Positions 1 through 5,179 of a stretch of 5,179 nucleotides of DNA are shown one piece after another. A model generated the notes under the pieces. The model was not told the origin of the DNA, made no database searches, and worked only from the letters and a program-made list of their open reading frames with translations. Made by a program: the position numbers and the translations under genes. Position 1 is the stretch's first letter, and each line of letters opens with the position of its first letter. This stretch comes from an uncultured Acidobacteriota bacterium. GTDB taxonomy: Bacteria; Acidobacteriota; Vicinamibacteria; Vicinamibacterales; UBA8438. Where the stretch lies: positions 1 through 5,179 of the forward strand of contig CAJWMX010000247.1 of assembly GCA_913043805.1 (NCBI GenBank), given 5' to 3'.

Positions 1-38
1 GAGCGTCCGGCGAGCGGAATCGGGCAGATCGGCGGCAT
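1..38 (+). repeat. Left arm of perfect 38-bp inverted repeat
   Basis: Bases 1-38 are the exact reverse complement of 116-153, and the match stops at base 39 versus 115. The forward translation of this arm (ERPASGIGQIGG) is not kinase-like although the sequence right after it is, so this arm is the inserted or inverted copy. The repeat may continue beyond the left window edge. Confidence 0.9.
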
Positions 39-360
39 GTACCCGTTCACCCGGTCGAGTCAGAGTGAGACGATGTCGGCCATCGTCCGCGAGTCACCGG
101 TGCCGATCGGGCAGTATGCCGCCGATCTGCCCGATTCCGCTCGCCGGACGCTCGAACGCCTGCTGGCCAAGGACCCGCACAAGCGGTACCAGACGCTGGA
201 GCCGGTGCGGATGGATCTGGCGCAGGTGAGCCAGGAGACGACGTCGGGCCAGACGCCGTTTCCACGGCCAGCGGACGACGAGCCGCCGGCCGACGATGGG
301 CGGACCCCGTATGTAGGACGTGAGGCCGAGCGTGCGGAGCTGCGGCAGCTACTCGAGTAG
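39..360 (+). pseudogene. Fragment A: kinase subdomains X-XI, linker and start of ATPase domain
   Basis: From YPFTRSSQSETMSAIV (about 40-87) onward this reads like the C-lobe of a bacterial Ser/Thr kinase. YPF resembles the '(T)GR-x-PF' segment. LPDSARRTLERLLAKDP followed by HKRYQ matches subdomain XI, whose invariant Arg sits in KDPxxR. A Pro/Asp-rich linker (about 240-300) follows. Then YVGREAERAELRQLL (about 310-357) is the usual 'VGRexE...L' opening of an AAA ATPase module. The segment ends at an in-frame TAG, 358-360. ATG codons occur at 37 and 73, but neither would be the native start because the kinase core should lie upstream. The ATG at 37 is also formed across the inverted-repeat junction. 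Confidence 0.8.
116..153 (-). repeat. Right arm of perfect 38-bp inverted repeat
   Basis: This arm codes for AADLPDSARRTL, the kinase subdomain XI approach, so it is in its native place. With the left arm it could form a 38-bp stem around a 77-nt loop (39-115). Confidence 0.9.
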
Positions 361-1200
361 GTGGCGGCCGGTCGCGGTGGGGGGCTGATCGGCGGCGAGC
401 CGGGCGTCGGAAAGACGCGCATCACCGAGGAACTGGTGCGCGAAGCCCAAGCGCCCGGATGCCTGACCCTGACCGGGCACTGCTACGAGGCAGCCGGTAC
501 CCCGCCCTACATCCCGTTCGTCGAGATCCTGGAACGGGCGTCGAAAGTCATCCCGCGGTCGGCATTCCGGGAGGCGCTGGGTGACGCCGCTCCCGAGGTC
601 GCCCGGATGATGCCCGAGCTGCGGCGCATCTTCCCCGACCTGCCGCCGCCGACCGAGCTGCCGCCGGACCAGCAGCGGCGGTTCGTGTTCAACGCCTATG
701 GCGAGTTCGCCGCGCGGGCCTCGCGGGTGATGCCGACCGTTACCGTCTACGAGGACCTGCACTGGACCGACGAGCCGACGGTGCAGCTGCTGCGCCATCT
801 CGCCCAGCAAGTGGGCGCCGAGCCGGCACTGCTGGTCGGCACCTGCCGCGACGTCGAGCTGGACGTGAACCGCCCGTTCGCCCGCGAGCTGGAGTCGATG
901 CTGCGCGAGCGGCGCGCGACCCGCATCTCACTGCGTCGGCTTCCGGAGGGTGACGTCGCGACGACGCTCGAGTCGCTGGGCGGCCCAGACGTGCCGGCCG
1001 GTCTGGCCCGGGTGGTGTTCCGTGAAACCGAGGGCAACCCGTTCTTCGTCGAGGAGGTGTTCCAGCATCTCTCGGAGGAGTGCCGGTTGTTCGGTGACGA
1101 AGGGCGCTGGAAGACCGACCTCCGTATAGAGGACCTGCGGGTGCCGGAAGGGGTCCGTCTGGTCATCGGACGGCGGCTGGAACGGGTGAGCGACGAGACC
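361..1200 (+). pseudogene. Fragment B: AAA-type ATPase core
   Basis: This segment is in the same frame as fragment A and follows the TAG directly. Walker A is GEPGVGKT at 394-417. Walker B with its downstream signature, VTVYEDLHW, lies at about 739-765 and resembles the 'LEDLHWAD' of predicted ATPases paired with TPR repeats. The later RETEGNPFFVEEV (about 1021-1060) is the conserved 'T-x-GNPFF' sensor-like motif. The P-loop approach reads GRGGGLIGGEPG, which looks one residue shorter than the usual 'GRGGLVLIGGEPG' and lies over a run of six G (379-384). After ACC at 1198-1200 one base is missing. Unshifted reading gives ARR and a stop at 1210-1212. A GTG at 361 abuts the TAG, so reinitiation is conceivable, but there is no clear Shine-Dalgarno sequence. 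Confidence 0.85.
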
Positions 1201-1890
1201 GCAAGGCGTTGACCACCGGCGCGGCCATCGGGCGCAACTTCGATCAGAAGCTGCTCGAAACCTCGGGGAAAGTGGACGAGGACGACCTGCTCGACGCGCT
1301 GGAAGAGGCGGAGAAAGCCCAACTCGTCAGCTCGACCACCAGTGGACGCGATGTCCGCTACACCTTCGCCCACGAGCTGATCCGCCAAACGCTCATCGAG
1401 AACCTGTCGCTGCCACGCCGGCAGCGTCTCCATCTACGAATTGCGGGCGCGCTGGAGGAGCTGCACGGCGGGGCGCCCGACAAAGTGGCGTCGACGCTGG
1501 CGCATCACTTCTACCAGGCCGGCGCCGCCGCCGATGACTACACCACGCTCCGTTACCTGATGCTGGCCGCCGACCACGCCCAGCAATCGGCCGCCTTCGA
1601 AGACGCGCTCGAGCACCTCGAGCGGGCGCTGTCGTTCGAGGAGGACCTCGGCACCAGGCAGCGCGCCGATCTGCTGGCACGGCGCGGGCGAGCCTGCCGG
1701 AGTCTCGGATGTCCCGACGAGACGCTGCGTGACTGGCGCGCGGCCGTCGACGCCTACGAGGGCCAGAATGCCGGCGCCGAGCTGGCGCGGGTCTGCTGCG
1801 ACGCCGCGTTCATCATGTCGTATCAGAGCCGACCCGAGGACGCGCTCGAGCTGTGCGAACGGGGCCTCGCCGAGGCGGGTGACCTCTCGC
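1200..1890 (+). pseudogene. Fragment C: winged-helix-like segment and first TPR helices
   Basis: Reading frame 3 from 1200 continues fragment B without a gap: RKALTTGAAIGRNFD is the expected sequence after SDET. YTFAHELIRQTL (about 1359-1394) is the conserved 'FAHxLIRxtl' motif that follows the ATPase in these regulators. Next come helices typical of the TPR region: LAHHFYQAGAAAD, ALEHLERAL, RADLLARRGRACRSLG, and DALELCERGLAEAG ending near 1881. Beyond about 1890 this frame turns into Arg/Pro/Ser-rich low-quality sequence up to a stop at 2136-2138. That tail is read out of frame and is not family-like. The exact right boundary is uncertain by a few codons. Confidence 0.8.
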
Positions 1891-2161
1891 CGGCATGGCG
1901 GCCGCCGCGGGGGAGCAGTGGGACGTGGCGGACACCCACTTTCAGACCGCGCTCCGCCAGTCCGAGGAGATCCCGAACAAGATCGCCCAGCCGGAGGTCC
2001 GCCGCGCCTGGGCCCGGATGCTGCTGCAGCGGGGTGCTCCTGGCGACAAAGAAAGAGCGAACGACCTGCTGGAAGAGGCGATCGCCCAGTACGGCGAGCT
2101 CGGCATGCCGAAGCACCTGGAGATGGCCAGGGAAATGAAGAGCACTCTCACTCAGTTCTGA
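1891..2161 (+). pseudogene. Fragment D: C-terminal TPR end of the regulator
   Basis: Frame 2 reads AAAAGEQWDVADTHFQTAL, then IAQPEVRRAWARMLL and ANDLLEEAIAQYGELGMPKH, ending at TGA 2159-2161. This is the usual C-terminal signature of kinase/ATPase/TPR regulators: a final amphipathic TPR pair ending in 'LGMPrHLE'. It lies almost directly against the early TPR helices of fragment C. By family architecture one expects several hundred residues of TPR between them, so an internal deletion that also changed the frame is inferred. The ATG at 1895 is probably an internal Met and not a start, as no ribosome-binding site is obvious. The last 10 bases overlap the 3' end of the cupin gene on the other strand. 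Confidence 0.75.
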
Positions 2162-2631
2162 TCCACCAGCGGCAAGAAGATCGAGATCCGGTCCTCGTCG
2201 CCCACCGCCCGGGAGATGTGGCCCTGGCCAGTGGTGTCCTCAGCCAGCAGGATATGTCCCGGACCGAGGGTGACGGTCGAGCCGTCGCCGATGACGATCT
2301 CACTCGTGCCGCTCAGCGTGATCACGAACTGCTTCCGTGGGGCCGGATGCCAGTCGATGAAGTATTCCGGCGACGTGCGGCGGAACTGCACGCTGCTGAT
2401 GTCGATGCGCTCGCTCATCTCGGTAAAGCTGTTGGTCTGGGTGAGGTCGGGCGTGATCTCTTCGGCGTGCGTCTTTCCATCGTCGCCGGTGTAGATCCGC
2501 GTGAACTTGATCGGCGTTCGTTCCTGCGCGAGCGCGTGGGTGTCGCCCGTCCAGTGTAGGCCGACGATGGCGAGCGTCGGAATCCAGCCGAGAGCGAGCA
2601 CGGCGAAAGCGATGCGGCGCGGTCGGGACAT
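2152..2631 (-). CDS. Small exported single-domain cupin protein
   Basis: 159 aa, beginning at ATG 2631-2629. A strong AAGGAG ribosome-binding site lies 6 nt upstream (+ strand 2638-2643), and this decides the start although the frame stays open far upstream into the phosphatase gene. Residues 1-35 are Arg-rich (MSRPRR) then hydrophobic, ending in HALAQ, which looks like a signal peptide cleaved after Ala35 or an uncleaved N-terminal anchor. Residues about 88-155 form a cupin beta-barrel: PEYFIDWHPAPRKQFVITLSG, then an EIVIGDG turn, LGPGHILLAEDTTGQGH and a final ISIFLPL strand. The classical HxH...E metal motif is degenerate. His95, Gln101 and His138 are the likeliest pocket ligands, so enzymatic activity is uncertain and binding of a small molecule is equally possible. 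The gene follows the phosphatase by 50 bp and has its own promoter-like sequence. Substrate unknown. Confidence 0.88.
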   Translation of the reverse strand: MSRPRRIAFAVLALGWIPTLAIVGLHWTGDTHALAQERTPIKFTRIYTGDDGKTHAEEITPDLTQTNSFTEMSERIDISSVQFRRTSPEYFIDWHPAPRKQFVITLSGTSEIVIGDGSTVTLGPGHILLAEDTTGQGHISRAVGDEDRISIFLPLVDQN

Positions 2632-2637
2632 GGAGTG

Positions 2638-2643
2638 CTCCTT
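2638..2643 (-). promoter_or_regulatory. Ribosome-binding site of the cupin gene
   Basis: On the minus strand AAGGAG stands 6 nt before ATG 2631-2629. It is the clearest Shine-Dalgarno sequence in the window and fixes the cupin start at this ATG and not at an upstream in-frame start. Confidence 0.8.
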
Positions 2644-2662
2644 CGATATGGTGTTTGCGGTG

Positions 2663-2668
2663 ATTATA
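2663..2668 (-). promoter_or_regulatory. Candidate -10 box of the cupin promoter
   Basis: The minus strand carries a perfect TATAAT inside the 50-bp gap between the phosphatase stop and the cupin start, an AT-rich patch in an otherwise GC-rich window. A start site about 7 nt downstream would give a leader of roughly 25 nt containing the AAGGAG. No good TTGACA-like -35 is seen at 16-18 bp, and that region would lie within the end of the phosphatase gene. A chance match is possible. Confidence 0.45.
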
Positions 2669-2681
2669 CGAACCAGCGACG

Positions 2682-3287
2682 CTACGTGGGCTTCAGGCTC
2701 CGGGCGCTCGTGTGCTCCTCCAGATGCGCGGCGCATCCGGCGAGGCGGACGGTCCAGGGCGGGCGCGGATCGATCTCGGTGAGCGAGGCGTTGACGAACC
2801 AGGCGAGCGGCGCTTCTCCAGGCGCGGGCCGCAGATGGAACTCGGCCAGCGCCTTGCACACGAGTCCGTGCGTCACGACGGCCACAGGGCCGCCTGTGAC
2901 CGAGGCCACCTTGGCTACGTGCTCCCAGAGCCGCTCCACCCGGTCGGTGAAGTCGACCCACGACTCGCAGTCGGGCGCGTCATGGGCCGGGCCGTAGAAG
3001 TACTCTTCCACGTCGTCGTACCGTCGTCCGGCGAGCCCGGCCAGTCCCCGCTCCCGCAGCACCTCCAGCGACTCGGTCGGGACGACGCCGTCGGGGTCCA
3101 GGGCCGCGGCGGTCTGCCGCGCGCGGTGGTAGTCGCTGGTCAGAATGCGTCGTAGCCCGGAGCCAGCCAGGCGCTTCCCGAGCTGCCGCGCCTGCCAGTG
3201 TCCGTGCTCGCTTAGCGGTGTGTCCGGCGTCTGCACGACGCGGGCGGCGTTCCCAGTGGTCTGGCCGTGCCTGATCAGGTAGATCAT
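2682..3287 (-). CDS. Histidine phosphatase family protein (phosphoglycerate-mutase-like)
   Basis: 201 aa, cytoplasmic, about the normal length for the family. The N-terminus MIYLIRHGQT holds the phospho-accepting His7 within the RHG motif (Arg6-His7-Gly8). SDYHRARQTA (51-60) matches 'SxLxRAxxT', with Arg55 as the phosphate-pocket residue. LRERGLAGLAG (77-87) holds the conserved Glu79, and VVTHGLVCKAL (137-147) holds the second catalytic His140. All four core catalytic positions are present, so it should remove or transfer phosphate through a phospho-His intermediate. The substrate cannot be told, since the family covers sugar phosphates, cobalamin precursors, phosphoproteins and others. The start at ATG 3287-3285 leaves only one residue before the first strand, as is usual, but no strong Shine-Dalgarno is visible. 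It is divergent from the transporter and upstream of the cupin, with which it may share a transcript. Confidence 0.93.
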   Translation of the reverse strand: MIYLIRHGQTTGNAARVVQTPDTPLSEHGHWQARQLGKRLAGSGLRRILTSDYHRARQTAAALDPDGVVPTESLEVLRERGLAGLAGRRYDDVEEYFYGPAHDAPDCESWVDFTDRVERLWEHVAKVASVTGGPVAVVTHGLVCKALAEFHLRPAPGEAPLAWFVNASLTEIDPRPPWTVRLAGCAAHLEEHTSARSLKPT

Positions 3288-3313
3288 CGGTCTGCGTCGT
3301 CCGCGGCGCCGGC

Positions 3314-3319
3314 ATTGTA
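3314..3319 (-). promoter_or_regulatory. Candidate -10 box for the phosphatase gene
   Basis: The minus strand reads TACAAT, fitting TANAAT, in the 70-bp divergent gap between phosphatase and transporter, 26 nt before the phosphatase ATG. The spacing resembles that of the cupin candidate. No convincing -35 is seen, so this is a weak call. I see no comparable -10 for the transporter on the plus strand. Confidence 0.3.
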
Positions 3320-3357
3320 CTCACCCCGCCGATGCCTCGCGTGATAGGTTGCCGAAG

Positions 3358-4590
3358 ATGTCCGCACCCTCGATGAACAAGCGCTACGTCGGCGCCTGGG
3401 CGCTGTTCGACTTCGCGAATTCCGTCTATCCGGCGGTCATGACCACGGCGGTCTTTCCGGTCTTCTACGTCAACTTCGTCGTAGGGGATGACGGCGGGCT
3501 GGGCGAACTGTGGTGGTCGCGAGCGGTGTCGCTGTCGGCGCTGGTGGTGGCTGCGTCCTCCCCGCTCCTCGGTGCCATCGCTGACCGGGGCGGCGCCCGA
3601 AAACGGTTCATGCTCGGCTACACCATCGTGTGCCTGATCGCGGTGGCAATGATGTCCACTCTCGATCAGGGGATGGTGATTCAGGGCTTCTTGTTGTTCG
3701 TGGTGGCCAACGTCGGCTTCGAGAGCGCCCTGGTGTTCTACAACGCCTACCTGCCCGACATCGCGCCGGCCGAGAAGCAGGGCTGGGTCTCGGGGCTCGG
3801 CTTCGGGGTCGGCTACCTGGGCTCGGCCCTCGGGCTGCTCATGGTCATTCCGTTCGCCACCGACCGCATCGAGCTGGTCTGGCTGATGGTGTCCGGCTGC
3901 TTTCTGATATTCGCGCTGCCAGCGTTCCTCGTGTTGCCGAAGGACGAGCCGACCGGGATGTCCATCGCCCAGGCGGCGCGGTGGGGAGTGACCAGCTTTC
4001 GCGAGATTGTCGGAGAGGTCTGGGCCCTGACCGATCTTCGCAACTTCCTGATCGCGTTCTTCTTCTACATCGACGGCGTGCTGACCATCATCGTGATGGC
4101 CGGTGTGGTGGCTACCGAGACCTTCGGGTTCGACCAGCAGGGCACGATCGTCCTGTTCCTGATCGTGCAGTTCTCGGCCCTTATCGGCGCCTTCGTGCTG
4201 GCACGGACCACCGATAGACTGGGGCCGAAAAAGGTGCTGAACGGCGTGCTGGCGCTCTGGATCTCGGTAGGTATTGCCGCCTACTTCATCCAGAGCCAGA
4301 CCCTGTTCTACGTCATGGCGGTGCTAGCCGGTCTCGGACTGGGGTCGGTGCAGGCGGCAAGCCGAGCGTTCCTCTCGTCGTTGATCCCCGCCGGCAAGGA
4401 GGCCCGCATCTTCGGCTTCTACGCGCTGTGCGGAAAGTCGTCGTCGGTCCTCGGGCCGATGCTGTTCGGCTATATCACCCTGTTCGCCGGTGGCAATCAG
4501 CGTCCTGCCTTCCTGGCCCTGACCGGGCTGTTCCTGCTGGGACTCGTGCTGCTGCAGCGCGTCCCCGACCCGCGAGCCGCGGCCCGTTAG
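3358..4590 (+). CDS. MFS transporter, UMF1 / Atg22-like family
   Basis: 410 aa inner-membrane protein of the major facilitator superfamily, with about 12 hydrophobic segments. UMF1-family hallmarks appear in order: WALFDFANS (14-22); LGAIADRGGARKRF (71-84), the MFS motif-A loop; FYNAYLPDI (127-135); SGLGFGVGYLGSAL (145-158); FFFYIDGVLTI (234-244); and FGFYALCGKSSSVLGP (352-367). The family is named after the yeast vacuolar amino-acid effluxer Atg22. Bacterial members have no settled substrate, so export of a small solute is only inferred. I start at ATG 3358, with a weak TAGG about 9 nt upstream (3345-3348). A TTG at 3349 in the same frame would overlap that site, and ATG 3373 (MNKRY) is a possible shorter start. 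The stop is TAG 4588-4590. The gene runs 30 bp ahead of the secreted CBM9-like gene, probably in one transcript. Confidence 0.93.
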   Translation: MSAPSMNKRYVGAWALFDFANSVYPAVMTTAVFPVFYVNFVVGDDGGLGELWWSRAVSLSALVVAASSPLLGAIADRGGARKRFMLGYTIVCLIAVAMMSTLDQGMVIQGFLLFVVANVGFESALVFYNAYLPDIAPAEKQGWVSGLGFGVGYLGSALGLLMVIPFATDRIELVWLMVSGCFLIFALPAFLVLPKDEPTGMSIAQAARWGVTSFREIVGEVWALTDLRNFLIAFFFYIDGVLTIIVMAGVVATETFGFDQQGTIVLFLIVQFSALIGAFVLARTTDRLGPKKVLNGVLALWISVGIAAYFIQSQTLFYVMAVLAGLGLGSVQAASRAFLSSLIPAGKEARIFGFYALCGKSSSVLGPMLFGYITLFAGGNQRPAFLALTGLFLLGLVLLQRVPDPRAAAR

Positions 4591-4620
4591 CGCGCGCCAC
4601 GAAGCGCTCAGGATGCCGAC

Positions 4621-5179
4621 GTGAGGAGGACGGTCGTCGGTGGTTGGATCGGGCTCGCCCTCGCGACGGGGGCCGCCGCGGCAGCGCAGGAGATCCCACC
4701 GACCGTAGACGCGTCGCCGAGCGACACCTATCTCCTCGTCGATGGCGTCATCGCTGGCGACCCGGCGTGGCAGGCCGTGCCGGTGGCGTCCGGTTTCCGG
4801 CAGACCCGCCCCGACGAGGGACAGCCGGCGACCGAACGGACCGAGGTCCGGGTGCTGTTCACCGCCGACACGCTCTACGTCGGCATCATCTGCTTCGACC
4901 GCCAGCCGGGCGCCATCACGGTCGCCGACAGCCGACGCGACGCCTCGCTCGACGACGGCGACAGCGTCCAGATCATCCTCGACACGTTTCTCGACCGACA
5001 GAGCGGCTTCGTCTTCGGAACGAGTCCGGTCGGGCAGGAGTACGACGGGCAGGTGGTCAACGCCAGGGAAGGGCGCCTTGGCCGGAGCACCACCACTTCG
5101 AGCGGCTCGGGCGCCGGCTTCAACGGCAACTGGGACGGCGCCTGGGAGGTGCGGACTCGCATCCACGAGCCTCAGTCGG
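4621..5179 (+). CDS. Secreted CBM9-like / DUF5916-type protein, 3' end missing
   Basis: Open from GTG 4621 to the window end (186 codons seen). CAGGA at 4609-4613 lies 7 nt upstream as a ribosome-binding site, and the earlier ATG at 4613 stops at once. Residues 1-22 (MRRTVVGG..., then a hydrophobic stretch and AAAAA) are a signal peptide, probably cleaved before QEIPP. Residues about 38-185 match the N-terminal CBM9-like domain: LLVDGVIAGDPAWQAV (38-53), ATERTEVRVLFTADTLYVGI (70-89), RRDASLDDGDSVQIILDT (105-122), GFVFGTSPVGQEYDGQV (129-145) and WDGAWEVRTRI (171-181). In this family the domain is normally followed by a large DUF5916 region, giving about 700-900 aa in total, probably at the outer membrane. 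That part lies outside the window. Carbohydrate binding is a family inference. It is likely co-transcribed with the transporter. Confidence 0.88.
   Translation, partial: MRRTVVGGWIGLALATGAAAAAQEIPPTVDASPSDTYLLVDGVIAGDPAWQAVPVASGFRQTRPDEGQPATERTEVRVLFTADTLYVGIICFDRQPGAITVADSRRDASLDDGDSVQIILDTFLDRQSGFVFGTSPVGQEYDGQVVNAREGRLGRSTTTSSGSGAGFNGNWDGAWEVRTRIHEPQS

Larger units (their letters stand above)
1..2161 (+). pseudogene. Broken Ser/Thr kinase - AAA ATPase - TPR regulator (5'-truncated)
   Basis: Four consecutive reading segments together read as one known architecture: the end of a Hanks-type Ser/Thr kinase domain, an AAA-type NTPase with Walker A and B, then TPR-like helices. In the family such proteins are large cytoplasmic signalling proteins, with the kinase phosphorylating Ser/Thr and the ATPase/TPR part resembling the sensor half of STAND-type regulators. 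Here the frame is closed by TAG at 358-360, shifts by one missing base at 1200/1201, and shifts again close to 1880-1895. The kinase N-lobe and catalytic loop lie outside the window or have been replaced: bases 1-38 are an inverted copy of 116-153. The final stop is TGA 2159-2161, overlapping the convergent cupin gene. Three separate lesions make a full-length product very unlikely. A bad local assembly is the main alternative to a genuine pseudogene. Confidence 0.85.

Noticed and set aside
1195..1212. Programmed ribosomal frameshift in the regulator
   Set aside because: There is no X-XXY-YYZ slippery heptamer or obvious downstream stem at 1200, and other lesions in the same gene fit decay better.
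747..1433. Minus-strand open frame of 228 aa across the ATPase region
   Set aside because: It is a Ser/Arg-rich shadow of the ATPase coding strand with no motif of its own.
1729..2559. Plus-strand open frame of 276 aa spanning the regulator tail and the cupin
   Set aside because: It is Arg/Pro/Gly-rich, out of frame with the TPR sequence and antisense to the intact cupin. No domain is recognisable.
2152..2961. Longer upstream start for the cupin (269 aa)
   Set aside because: The extra N-terminus lies antisense-free but out of frame inside the phosphatase gene and is Arg/Ala-rich. The ATG at 2631 has an AAGGAG and begins an export signal, so it is the real start.
3349..3357. TTG at 3349 as the transporter start
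   Set aside because: It overlaps the only ribosome-binding-like sequence, and an ATG follows three codons later with suitable spacing.
4591..4620. Possible terminator between transporter and CBM9-like gene
   Set aside because: Only a 4-bp GCGC pairing is present and there is no T run. It is too weak to call in GC-rich sequence.
4324..5166. Long open frame (280 aa) on the minus strand under the transporter end and the CBM9-like gene
   Set aside because: It is antisense to two well-recognised proteins, its composition is low-complexity Arg/Ala/Gly/Asp, and no family motif is seen. It is a high-GC shadow frame.

Overview
The window is GC-rich (roughly two-thirds G+C by eye) bacterial DNA with tightly packed genes on both strands. 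Several features suggest a soil-type Acidobacteriota relative, possibly Vicinamibacteria-like: a Ser/Thr-kinase/AAA-ATPase/TPR regulator, a secreted CBM9/DUF5916-type protein, a UMF1-family transporter and a secreted small cupin. This assignment rests on remembered family distribution and is only moderately sure. No rRNA, tRNA, CRISPR array, transposase or origin is visible.

Layout. (1) 1..2161, + strand: the remains of one large multidomain regulator (C-terminal end of a Ser/Thr kinase domain, then an AAA-type NTPase domain, then TPR-like helices). It is interrupted by an in-frame TAG at 358-360, a one-base deletion at 1200/1201, and a frame change near 1880-1895 that also appears to lack much of the TPR region. 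The first 38 bases are a perfect inverted copy of 116..153 and do not read as kinase, so the left edge of the window is rearranged or artefactual. (2) 2152..2631, - strand: an intact small exported cupin, overlapping the tail of the broken regulator by 10 bp. (3) 2682..3287, - strand: an intact histidine phosphatase (phosphoglycerate-mutase-like). (4) 3358..4590, + strand: an intact UMF1/Atg22-like MFS transporter, divergent from the phosphatase. (5) 4621..5179, + strand: the 5' part of a secreted CBM9-like/DUF5916-type protein, cut off by the window end, 30 bp behind the transporter.

How the genes fit together. The transporter and the CBM9-like gene are probably co-transcribed. The phosphatase and cupin genes form a second, divergent pair, but each has a -10-like hexamer just upstream of its own start, so the cupin may be transcribed separately. 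No shared pathway can be read from the gene content. The four downstream genes are open over about 3 kb, while all three coding lesions fall in the regulator. This favours true decay of that gene (or a locally bad assembly) over uniformly poor sequence. I did not find evidence for a new biological system. The strongest anomalies are the terminal inverted repeat and the multiply broken regulator.
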